From: Acidaminococcus sp. | Lineage (GTDB): Bacteria; Bacillota; Negativicutes; Acidaminococcales; Acidaminococcaceae | DNA: 64,000 nt | Direction of reading: 5' to 3' | NCBI GenBank assembly: GCA_019416065.1 | Contig: DXYB01000004.1 | Span: 12,958-76,957 of the forward strand | Shown: in pieces, positions 1 through 12,100 of the stretch | How positions within the stretch are numbered: position 1 is the stretch's first letter | How the letters are laid out: each line of letters starts with the position of its first letter | Notes under the pieces: model-generated | The model's input: the letters and a program-made list of their open reading frames with translations, nothing else | Database searches by the model: none | Told to the model about the DNA's origin: nothing | Position numbers and translations under genes: made by a program

Positions 1-74
1 TTCACACCTTCTGCTTCCAGTTCGTCCCAAGGGATATAGCTATTGTTCTCGGAAACATCAATACCTAAAATCAT
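1..74 (-). CDS. GH25 lysozyme/endolysin, 5' end only
   Basis: The visible product starts MILGIDVSENNSYIPWDELE, which is the opening of GH25 (Lyz1-like) muramidases: the first beta strand carries the G-I-D-V-S motif, whose Asp is an active-site residue of the family. These enzymes hydrolyse the MurNAc-GlcNAc bond of peptidoglycan and serve as phage endolysins. A GAGGAG ribosome binding site lies 8 bases before the ATG. The gene runs off the left edge, so length and cell-wall binding repeats cannot be seen. It follows the ejection-protein genes on the same strand after a terminator, a normal place for the lysis cassette. Confidence 0.75.
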   Translation of the reverse strand, partial: MILGIDVSENNSYIPWDELEAEGV

Positions 75-102
75 GGATCATTCTCCTCTCTTAAAAAGGA
101 AA

Positions 103-132
103 GAGGCACCACAACTATGTGATGCCTCTTTT
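103..132 (-). terminator. Intrinsic terminator, possibly bidirectional
   Basis: GAGGCACCA (103-111) pairs with TGATGCCTC (120-128), with one G-U wobble in the minus-strand RNA. T-rich tracts flank it on both strands. It sits between the stop of the giant gene at 141 and the endolysin start at 74, so it probably ends the main late transcript. The lysis genes would then need partial read-through or their own promoter. Confidence 0.75.
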
Positions 133-140
133 TACTGTTG

Positions 141-3100
141 TTATTTTGCGAAGTTGGTCAGTGCGTCATTTTCCTGGCGGAATTTTTTAGAACCGCTGTG
201 AGTTACTCGTTCGTTGAAAGAGCTGTTTCGCTGTTGTCTGTACTGTTTCAACTTCTTGTTGGTGATTCCATACTCCTTCATCCGTTTAATATCGTCAGGT
301 GTCCTGGATTCTCCGTTTTCTTCTTTGTCCAGAAGTTCCCGGATAAAGCCTTGCCGTTCGTCCTGTGCTTCGGACTGCCGTTGTTTCTGTACCTGAGAAA
401 TATCGGAGTTAATGGATTCGTCTGCCAGCCGGAAACCTAAAGCCTTGACAATCTTGTCGTAGGTGCTGTCCAGGACACGCATGGTCCGGCCTTTCTTGTC
501 CACGGTTTTACCCATGAGGACCTGTGCATAGTTACCCAGAGCCGGAGAGAAACCTTTCAGGACTTGCAACGGATCATTTTTATGGATTCCGATATACATC
601 TGTGTCAGAGTGGAAAGGGTAGGTCCGCCCAGAATATCAACCAGGGTGCTTTTAGGCGGGAGGATAAAGTCGCCCATTCCGAACCGCTGAGAAATATCAA
701 TGTTCACAGGACTGGCAGCCAGCAGGCCATACATGGCAATACGCGCAAGGCCGCGCCCGATTTTGCTGTCACCGACAGCATCCATGATGGCACCTTTGAT
801 TTTGAGCTTGTAATCAATGCCCAGGATCTGCTTGAAGAGGTCATTAAACCAATCAGTAACAGGGACCTGCATCACGCCAGCCAGAAGGAAATACATACCC
901 CAGAATTTCAGGGCTTTTCCTTTCGGGCCATTGACGGTAATGTCGTGCATCAGTTCCAATTCCTTTACTTTGTATTTCTGGAATTGGAGCATCAAATCAC
1001 CGATAACGGACCCCTGTACTTTCCGGAAGGCAGCCGGAGCATCAACGGGGCTGTAGTCGAAGTTGGATTTCCGGTTGACCATTCTGGCATATTCAATGGC
1101 TTCATTGTAGTTCTTTCCTTCGCTGATAGCATGGTAGAAGCCAGAGAGAGCTGCCACCTTTCTGGAGTAGGTATCAAAGAAGGAGAACACTCCCATGGTC
1201 TTACTGAGAAGTGCGCGCGGCCGGAACGCGGTGTAGCCACCGGCCCCTGCATCCAGACGGATGTCATCCTGGATACCGCAATCATGCAATATCCGCATAT
1301 CCTTGAAGCTGGGACGGAGTGCATGGCCTCCGGCTTTCAAGGTTGCTTTCATATCGCCAGTGATACCATAAGCGTTGACAATCTGCCCCAGGTTCAGCAG
1401 AGCGGAAGAAACATTGCAGAAGCCCAGCTTGGCAACGGAAATGGTGGAAGTGATACGGTTGGTCAGCTCCAGGGCAGCCCGGTCCCCAAACTTGGAAGAT
1501 ACAAAATCCCGCCAGAAGGGGATGCTGTTCAGCCATTCATTGATTCTCATTTCAATGCTGTTCGGGTTCCCGTTTACATCGTTGATGTAGTCCTTGACGT
1601 AGTGTGCCAGTTGGTTGTCGTTATAGTCCTTGTTCCAGGCCCCGAAATACCGTTCAAACAGGGAAATGGAACCGGACTTGAAGGACTCCAGTGCGATATA
1701 ACGGGAGGCCGCGTTCAGGTAATGGTGCAGCACCCAGTCAATGTTTTCTTCAAAGCCCAGGGCCCCTTTCCGCTGGAGGAAGTTCCCAAAGAAACGATGC
1801 CGGTTTTTGGTTTTCACCTTGTCTTCCAGAAATTCCCGTGCTTCTTTCATAGTCATGTTCAGCTGATCTTCGCACTTCTTAACCATCTCGAAATACTGAC
1901 CGTCGCCGATTTCCACGGCCCTTGCGTGTTCATTGTCTCCAAAATTGAAGGACTTTGGGGCAATGGTCACATTGTCGGCGTATTCCGGATGTTCCTTGAT
2001 GTAGGCTTCTGCCTTTTTATAAGCATCCTTGATATTCCGTCCGCTGCCAACAACAACATTGTTGCCGTCCTCGTCTTTTGCAACAACAAAGAAGTCATGG
2101 AAAAAGTGAGGAATGTAGCCTTCCAGCTTATGAATGTCGCCGCGACGTTCTTCATACACAACCTCGTAGTTCTTCCCTTTCTTATCCTCGGAAAGCACCT
2201 GAATGCTCGGATCACTCTTTAACTGCTTCAGCATCTTTTCATCAACAGTGTCAGTTGTTCTCCAGGTCTTGGGCCGTTTGTAGGTCACAAGGTATTCATG
2301 CTCCAGGCTGCCTTTCTTGGCCGGGCCTCTGTCTTCTACACGGGTAATATCCGCAAACTTATCCTGCATCAGGTTTTTCAGTTCCGGTTTGGTCATGCGC
2401 TTCTGAATGGTTTCCACGTGATTCCGGGTTTCGTTGAGCATGTTGTACACATGGTTAATCATGGCCCTGGTAGCGCTATAGGCGTTGGCTACGTTCTCAG
2501 CTACACCCATATCCTGCAAATCTTTCCGGCTGTATTCCTTGCCTTCTGCATCGCCCTGCCACAAGAGGTTGGCCCAGTCCTGCACATCCTGCTTAGAATG
2601 GAGGTAAAGATGGTGGATACGGTTCAGCTGCTTGTTGAACAGGTTACGCAGGTGTTCCTGGGTTTCCTGTGCTTTTACGGCCATTTTGAAGAAAGCTGCA
2701 AACCGTTTCACGTGTTCAGCGATATAAGACGGGGACCGGAGCAGGGTCTGGGTAATGCTCATTTCCCTGACAACATCGTCCATGGCCACCTTGATCCGTT
2801 CGTTTTTGTCGCCTTTAAGTTTGGTTTTCAGATTATCAGCAGCACTTCTAATGGAGAAAGAAACATCATCCGTTGCCAGGTCGTCCATGGACCAAACCGC
2901 TTTATCAGCAGGGTTGAAGTCAGGATTCTTGGCAATAATGACATTCCCTTTCCGTTCCACGTCCTTGAAATAGTCCTTGATTTCTCCCACATATTCGGAC
3001 GTTTTCATGTTGTTCTGGTAGCTCTGCTGCTTTTCGCTGGTGCTTGCTACACCGCTTCTATCGCCCTCATAAATCTGGAAATAGGCAGTGCCGTCTTTCT

Positions 3101-6100
3101 TCAGTGCGTTGGCAGCTTGCAGAATAACACATCTTCTCCATGCAGGTTGTTTCAGGGTATTCAGGACGTTGGCCACGGTAACGGTATCGGCCTTACCTTT
3201 AATGGCTTCCATGGCTTTTTCGTTTTCCGTCTTGGTCCGGTAGTACGGATCAAACACAACATTCTCTACACCGTGTTCCTGCTTCAGGTAATCGGTAGTG
3301 AAGTTGTATTTCCCTCCGCCAATGTCGATGTTTTTCGTTCCCTGCTTCCAGGGGATAGTCTTGAACATAGACGGGACCTGTTTCGGGGAAGTCTCTGCAT
3401 CGTACTCCTGCTGCTCAGCCGTGTTGGAAGAACGGCTGGAGGCAGCTCTCATGGCTGCATCATTGATTTCCGCGGACCGGTTCCATACATTCCCCTCCGC
3501 TACCTTGCGCATAACGTTGTGGACGTTTTCAACACCGGTCAGAATGGCCTTTGCCTTGCTTACAAAGTCGTTGACCTTCTGAAACAGTTTCCCGTAATAG
3601 GATCCTTTCCCTTCGGTGCGCTGCTTCTTCCATTCCTTGTAGCCGTCTGCCATAGCTTCGCTTACCGTCTTTCCTCCGGTGTGCTTGCTATAGTATTTGG
3701 TCATGGCTGTCTTTTCCTTGTCGGTCAGGGCCATATCCCATGCCGCGTGGAAGGCTTCGTGGTAAGCGGACCCTTCGCTGCTTTCCTGGGAAAGTGCAAT
3801 CACAGCATCCTTGTTGAGGCCGCCTTGCTTGTAATAGCCTTCTACCACAATGTTCCCGGTGGAGTCCATTCCGTGCTCTTTCCGGGCCTTCTTTTCGGCC
3901 TTTTCACCTACAATGATGTTCTTTTGCAGGTCAATGGTAATGGTCCCGGTTGCGGTCTTGACTTTCATCTGGCTGTTATCGATGTCGCTGATTTCAGCCT
4001 GGGGAAAAGCATCGCGGACTTCCTGTTTCAAGCTGTCGATAGAACGTTGAATATTGGAGTCGGCGGTCTCGTTGTTATCGTTCAGAGAATCGGAGTAGTC
4101 CTTTTCGGTAGGTTCCGTGGAAACATTGTCTTCCTCACGAACGGAATATCGCTTCCCATCGTCAGTTAAACGGTCCGGCATGCTGATGTTTTCCAGATTG
4201 TCAAAGAGTTCATTGATGGAATCACCAGGAAGGTCGAAAGTTCCATCAGCAAGAGAAGCTGCCTTACTTCTCATATCCGGATCGGAATACTTGTCGATTA
4301 CAACAAGTTTGGTTCTGACAGCGGTTCCAGCCCGTTTGAAGGTAACATCCGGCAGGTTGATAGTGGCCATAATGACGCCATCTCTAACACCTCTATCCTG
4401 CCACCGGCTTGCGTCTGGATCACCGTTGAACCATTTGTCGAACCGCTTGTTGGCGGCCGGTCCGTCCGGGATAATGGCAATCAGACGGCCTCCATCCTTT
4501 AAGTGCTTGTAGGCTTTTGCGACATGTTCTATGGCCGTCTTTCCTCCTAAACCGAAAGGCGGGTTCATGGCAATGCCATTGAATTTGTTGTGCAGATCAA
4601 GCTCTTCAAAAGTGCCGTTAAATGCTTTTACGTTGTTGACGTTTCGCATAAGGACTGGCTGTAAAGTGCTGGAGGGTTCAACAACCGTATTAGCGGTATT
4701 GTTGGGCATCCATCTGGCTATTGCTCCGTCGCCAGCAGACGGTTCAAGCAGGCTATCCCCTGGTTGAGCGTGAAGCCATTCCACCATTTTTTCGCCCAGA
4801 GGTTCAGGAGTCGCGTAATAATCAACGCCTTCTCTGCTTTTGCTTCTGGCGTCTCTCTTTTGTTTCCCGAAATAGAAAGCCTTGGCACGTTCAAAATCGT
4901 CCATGGTTTCCTGCTTATAGTCGTTTGCCTTGCCACCCGTGCCTTCCGTTTCACTTCCGGGCAGGTACTTTTTCCAGTCATTGCTGTCCTGGGATTCTTC
5001 ATAGGCTTGCACATAGGAGTTTTTAAGCGCTCTGGCGTTTTCACCCATGGCAAGGTTTTCAACCGTCCCGGCGCGTTCCGCCACCTTCTGAGCAAAGGCC
5101 ATCTGTTCAAAGGTGGTCCCGGTGTTCAAATATCTGAACAGTGCGTTGGACTTGTTACCGAAGCGGTAAATACGTCCTTCCTGCTGAATGGCCTCACTTG
5201 GTTTAGTAGGCAGGCCCAGGTTAATGAGGACTCTCTGGTGCTTGCCGGTCGTATCATGGAGGGAAATGCCAGCCTGCCCGGCATCGGACTGAACAAGAAT
5301 GATTTTCGTGCTGCTGTCGTCGTTGTTGAAAGCCTTGATGGCAGCTGTCCTTTCCTTTTTGGAAAGGGTTCCGTTATAGATTGCAATACTCTTTCCAAAA
5401 GCATCACTCAGTGTCTCAATGGGAGATTTCAGAGAGGAAAGTTTCAGATGAAGTAAATCCGGTCTTTCCTTAATGAAACTTTCATATTGCCTGGTTAATG
5501 CAACTTGTCTTTCAGGTTCGATTTGAGAAAACGCTTTTTCCGGGAGGATGAAAGGATTATCCGCACCGCCTTTGTTAAAGTTATGGAAAACAACAACCTT
5601 TTTTCCTTCTTTAACGTAGTCTTTGATGATGGGAATAGCACTCTTTGCCTTGATTGCCTCCAGCAGATAGAATCGATAGAATCCACGGAAGCGCTGGTTC
5701 AGAACGTCCGCAAGTGCATCATACTTTTGGTAATGATCGCTCAGCCAGTTAAAACCATCGTCAATCTTTTTGCCTACACCGGCATCCACACGGATGAAGC
5801 CGCGGTCATAGTCATAGTCGGAAGAAAGCATCCGGCCATGGAGTGCTCCGCTTTTCATCATCTTTTCGTTGAAAGATTGTTCCATGACGGTGGAATCCAC
5901 ATCTGCGCCAGGTTTGTTCAGCTGGTTGTAACGCATACTATAGCCGAAATTCTCGATGTAGAATTGCTGTTTCCCGTTGGGGCGGTTATACCCCTGTTGT
6001 TCCATGGGGCCGTAGTCGCTGTAATTGAACAGGTAGCCGTTGACATAGTCCAGGTCATTGACATACTGGAAAGGCGTTGCGGACAGGAAAAGAACTTTAG

Positions 6101-9100
6101 ATTTGGGGCGTTTCTTGTACAGTTCTTCTTCCTTTCGGCGGAGCTTATCGTATTCGTTATATGCCTTGTTGTAGGCATCTTCCTTGTCCTTGATGGCCTC
6201 TCTCAGCTCTGCCAGGGTTTCTCCAGGTTTCAGCATCCTATTGGCAAGTCTGGTTTCCAGTTCGTTCAATTCGTTTCTTTTATTAGTAATATCTTCGTAT
6301 TCTTTGGTGTATTTATCTTCAAAGTATCTATAGAATCCATCATCGTGGGCGGACATGGCTCTTACGGCGTTCAGGGCCTTTGTGGGTTCGGCTTTTGCAC
6401 CGCTCATCAGTTTGTGGCTTTCGTCACAAACAATCAGGTCCCAATTCCGTTTGGTAATTTCCTTGTTCTCACCAGCATTGGCATAAGTGGCGGTGACGGG
6501 GCCTTTCCCGGCATCGGTGGTATCCGCCAGACGGGTCAATTTAATGCCGAAGCTCTTTTTAGCAGCTTCTTCCCAGCCTTTCAGGATGTCGTCAGAAGGT
6601 GCCAGAACAAGGACGTTCTTTTTCCCGGCATCATAAAAGCGCTTTACAACACCCATCCCGGTATATGTTTTCCCCGTTCCGGTGCCATTGGTGAACATCA
6701 TACCATTGGCATTTTCCAGACGGTTCTCAGCCAACATAACATCATTGGCCTGTTCCGGTGCAAGCATTGAAAGCGCTTTTTTAATTTCTTTCAGTTTTGG
6801 GTTGTTCTCAGCTGCCTGAGCCTTGGCTACAGGACTTTCATGCTTGGGTCGTTCTTTAACAGATTTAACAAGTTCGTCAGGTCCTTTTCGTCCATCGTCG
6901 GGATTTCCTGCATAGCTATCTGCAATGCTTCCTGGTAGTTTAGGACTTCCGGCGCGTCGATCATCGGATTTTTCAGCTTGTACTGTGCTATTGCCAGTCT
7001 TTCCGCCAGCAGAGGTGCCACGATCTGAAACGCTACGATTGCCAGTTCCGTGTTCTTCGGGTCCTTCTCCTGTCTTTTCACGATTTTGTCCGCTTCTTCC
7101 ATCGGATCCGGAGCCTTGAACACGACTTTCCCCCATTGTGTTTTCACCGGCCCCTTTGCCAGCTCGTGGAGCCACTCCGGGAACGCTGCTTTTAACATTC
7201 TTTTCAGCCCCTTTCTTGCCAGTTTCTTCTGCCTCCATTATACCATTTTCCGGTTTCCCGTTGGTTTGGTTTTGCTTAGTTTCGCTGGAAGTAACTTTCC
7301 CGCCTTTATTAGCTGCCTCTTTTCTGAGTCCTTCATAAAGGTCATGAACATAAGGCTTCATAGCGGTTTTTAATGCGTTTCTTTTGTTGAGCAAATCTGC
7401 AAAGTCATCAATCGCCTGCTGATTCTTTTGGGCATAGGCAGCATTGTAAATATCAAGTGCTTCTTCTTCCGCACCGCCCAGCATGCCTAATTCGAAATCT
7501 TGTTCCGTGTTGTTCTTTGCGACTATTGCCAAATCCTTATCCGCACGCAGATTATCTCTGATTTGCTTGATGCCTTTGTCGAAAGAATAATCTTTCAGCA
7601 AATCTTCATAAGGCTTTTTAGCTGTTTTCTTCGCTTTCTCCTGAGCCGGAGCGGGGGTTTCTTCCTTTTTCTTTTCTGGAACCGGCTTATTCTCGATTTC
7701 CGGAACGTCTACCGCGTCATGACGGGCGTCTTTCAAAAATGCGTCACGTTCTGCATCCGTGTTGAATACCCATCCACGTTCACCACCGAACTTGGAGTAA
7801 TGGCCTTTGTGCTCCTTGACCAGTTTATTTGCTCTTTTAAATTCTCCATTGAGAACACTATACCCTTTTTGGATACCAACACGGGCCCAGGTTCGGCCGC
7901 TTCCGCTGTCGGTTACGGAGTCAGAAAAATAGTGGTCATTGCCATAGCGTTGCTGTTTTGGGTCAACGGCTGGCTTGTTTTCCGGCTGGGCCTCCTGTGC
8001 TTTGGGCGGTTGCTTGGGCTTCTCGCTTTCTTTGGCTTTAAAGGCTTTGTCAGTTAAAGCCACATATTCAGAATAGGCAGGGTTCTCTTTATCCATGGAG
8101 CGAATTGCGTCATATCCGTGTTCCCGTGCCTGAATCCCGCCAACAGCTTCAGCCATTTCGTAGCTGTCGCTGTATTTGTTCCAATCATATTGGGGATACT
8201 GCTTTTGCAGTTCTTTTCTTGTTTTTTCCGTATCCCCCAGGGTGATCTTTTCCGTTGCGTCTTTCCCCAGAAAATGAACGGCTGCTTTGACACCGGTGCT
8301 AGCGCCGAACCTATCCGGCATTCCTCTGTTACTTTTAATATTATCGGCTTCTTCAGTCAAATCAAGGACTTTGGCATCCGGATTTGTTCTCCATTTTCTT
8401 ACCACAGGACCCAGATCCTGATGAGGGGACTTGAATTTTGCGTAAGAAGTATATAAGCCGTGGGGTTTATCCACACTGCCCTCTTTGCCTTTTTCGTCAT
8501 AACGGAGAACTTCTTCATCGTCCGTGACGCTGTCCCAGCCGACACGATTTCTGGCCCATTCTGCATAGCTTTCTATGAAAGCAAAGGCAGAGTTGTAATA
8601 CGCGTCCGCAAGATCATTAGCTACGCCTTGCGCTCTATCCGAAAAGTTGCGCCAGTTGGTATCGGGTGCTTTCAATGCTCCGTGCTGAGGATTCACCATA
8701 GTGGAAAACGTGTCTTTGTAAGCTGCCTTGAAGGTAGGGAATATGTATTGTTTGACCGTATCTATCTTCCTGGGAGTAGTATGAATCAAAATGTCTCGTT
8801 TATCATGACCGATTTTCCGGATAAATTCCGGAGCCCAATTTTCAAAATCAACCAGGTTGAACTTCATAGTGCGTTCAACCAAATCGCTTTCACGTCTCAG
8901 AGCCTTTTCTGCCGGTCGCACTTTACCAGTAACGTAAATATCATTGTCGTATACTTTTGCCGTTTGTTTAAATTCTTTATAGCCACTTTCGAAACTGTTT
9001 TCAAAGTCTGGTCTCCCGGACGGATAGCCCTGGACTACTTCACCAGTTTGCCTGGCTTCGTCAGTTTGAACTGGTTTGCCACTTTCAGCAGGAACTTCAT

Positions 9101-12100
9101 TGTTTTCGGCTGTATGTCGTTCACGTGTGTTACCGTTTTCACCTTCTGGCTTTTCAGCTTGTTCAGGTTCGGGGTTGACATTTTTATCCCCTTGTTCAGC
9201 ATTGCTTTCCTGCGGTAACTGCGTACCCGTCTGCCCCAAAGCATATTGCTCTGCATCCCCTTTCATTACATGGTAAGAATAGTCTACTACGTCAATCGGC
9301 TTAATCTTTTCAGGTGTTACGCCTTCATCCTGGAAAAGTGCGGTTGCATCTTCTTTAGGATTCCCTAGCTGATTGATAATGTTGGCCATGGTAGAGAAAA
9401 ATTCTGTCGTGTTCTTGCTTCCCCGTCCACTTTCGTCTACAAATTGCAGAATGGCGTGAGCTTCTGGTGTAAGATCCGGAAGCAAGGCTTGTTCCTGTAA
9501 ATAGATGCTCAGCTTGGTGTTATTTTTACGCAAGCCGTCCAGTCGGTTCCCGGCCTCTGCAATAGGATTGGTTACGTTGATATTATAACGCATCCCGTCA
9601 TGGATTCTCTTATTCAGCAGGGCAAAAACAGGAGAAACCTGCAACATGGCATTGGTGTAGCTCTTGATGGGGCTGTCCGTATCCATGGTAACAAGATTCA
9701 GCAGACGTTCACTGCCATCCCCGTAGGCCATGGCAAACACCGCATTTCGGGCCCGTTCCACGCCTTCTTTGCTGGGTTCCATACGGTTATTCAGGAGCGG
9801 ATTCAGCTTGTTGGGGTCTCCATCCGTAATGTCTTTCAGAACGGAAAGAACATAGTCGTTGGCATTGGCCGTAGTTACCAGGGAATGAGAAGTATTGTCG
9901 ATGAATCTTTCAAGTGTGGAGTCCTTGACTTTTTTAGAGTCAAGCACAGCCCGTTCGGCTGCGTTCATTTCAGCTCCGCCCACTTTAGAGGTAATAATCT
10001 TTTCCATCTCGTCCGGAGAGGCGCTGACTTCTCTAACAAGGACGGGATTCTTCATCTTGTCAACAGCACCAGGGTTCAGACCCAGCCTTTGGGCGTTCGC
10101 TTTCAGGGCCTTCTTGTAAGCCTCTCCCCTGCCGTTTCCATAAGCCGCCTTGATACCCATGGCACGGCCATTCCCATTCAGGACAATGCCGCTGGAATTG
10201 ACTACGGGCGCGCCGGTATTAATCATCTGACTGTCCATCAGTCTGCCGGGGTCCAGCTTATTGGAGATGGAAATAACCTGCTGACGCATGGTAGCATTGT
10301 TTCTGTCTCTGGGCTGGAACTGGGAAGGATAGGCCGGGTTCGTCCGGATATTCATTCCGCTGTCCGTATCGTGAGAAACTACCAGGTCGTTGGCATCTGC
10401 CAGCCGGTATTGTGCTTTGTATTTGGTCTGATCGTCGCTTTCGATGGTTGTAGTATTTCCTCTGGGGCTATTGGCATACCGCTGTTCCTGTGCGCCAGAA
10501 TTAGTTACAGGCGCGTTTTCCTGCATACTGGAGGGATTTACCGTGCTACTGCTTTCCGTGGCCTGTGCGGGTGCCTGGGGAGCCTGCTGGAGCATTTTAG
10601 GTTGCTCACGCACCATATCTTCCAGCGCTTTCCGGTCCCATTCGCGGATTTTACTGAAAAGCTCCGCTGCCTTCTGGTCCCCATTCATAGCACGCTGAGC
10701 CAGATTAATCAGGCCGTTGCTGTAGCCATTGGGGTTGCCGTTAAAGGAATACGGAGCATAGATTTTATTGTTCAGGAAAGGCCGGTGTACAAACGGGATC
10801 CGGTTCAGATTCTCAAAGGTGGGCAGGGTGCCTTTCTGCTTCTGAGCGGTTGTGGTAGTCGTTTGCTTCTGGACCGCAGGACCGGCAGCAGGCTTCTGTA
10901 CGTTATTGTCATCGGAAAGGCCCATTTCATCCCGGAGTTCAGAAAGGATTCTGTTGGTCTCCACGTCGGCAGCATCGTTTTGTTTCTTGACGGCGTTGTA
11001 AACGGATTCAATGACGTTGGGGTTCTTACTGGTCAGGGCCTCGTCAATGGCATTATTCAGGTCAGGATCATTAAACTGGTGCTGGTTCTCTTTCAGGTAG
11101 TCCACCATGTCCTTGCTGTTTTTGGCCGTGGTGAATACATCTTCAATCTTGCTGGGGTCATTGGAACCAAGAGCATCATCAATGGTATCCTTCATTTCAA
11201 ATTCGTCAAATTCCCGCTGATTCTCTTTCAGATAATCCGTCATATCCTTCAGAGAAATACCGCTGACGGTGCTGCTTACACCGCCACCGGCACGTCTGCT
11301 GTTACCACCGCCTTTGTAGTTGGTGAAGTCCAGGTCAAGGTGTCCACCGGTGGAATTGGGGGACGGGTGTTCGTATTCATCCAGAACTTCAATGCCCCGC
11401 TTCTCACATTCTTCAATAAACTGGTGACGCTTTTTCTGGTCATCCAACACACCGCCGGACACGTCCAGTTTCACACCGGCATAGTGGGAATGAGGGCCGT
11501 CCGCATGGACTCCGGAGTCGTTACCGGAGGTAACGGTCAAGGGTACGCCAAAAGTGTTGTAATATACATCGGCAATATCCGCCAGGCCCGCCTTGGTAAC
11601 GTCCTTCACGTTTTCCACGTCAACGGAATCATCCAGCCGGTCCCATGTTTTCCCTTCAGTGTTCACCATCATTTGCGGAGTGAAAGAAGAACCGGAAGAC
11701 GTGGAACCGCCGCCGTTCTGCATTTTGCTCATAACGGAAGCTACATATTGATTTACAGAAGGCCCGTTACTTAAAGGAGCATCGAAAGAATACTCGTTGC
11801 CTTCATCGTCAATCCCGGTGGATAAACCATCGGCGTACCGTTTACCATTCTGCTCTCCTGCATACCAGGCTGCGGCAGCGCCCTCCGGGCCATAGTCCCG
11901 CACATACTGCTCCAGCTTGTGTTTTGCCGTGGCGTTGTAGTCGTCCACGTTGTTCATATCACCAACATGGCCCAATGCTTCCTTGGACCATTCATCCCAG
12001 TTGGAAGGAAGAATCTGCATGGAACCATAAGCACCGGTGGAGCTGTTGACCGCTTCCGTATCCCCGCCGCTTTCCTGTCCGGTAATCGCGCTGGCAAGGT

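Noticed and set aside
564..4169. Long plus-strand open frames of 552 and 623 codons opposite the giant gene
   Set aside because: They lie fully antisense to a protein with clear domain motifs, lack plausible ribosome binding sites and read as low-information Phe/Val/Gly-rich chains. They are shadows of the codon bias on the other strand.
9600..11774. Plus-strand open frame of 724 codons
   Set aside because: Antisense to the transglycosylase, M15 and ParB-like coding parts, with no recognisable fold or ribosome binding site.
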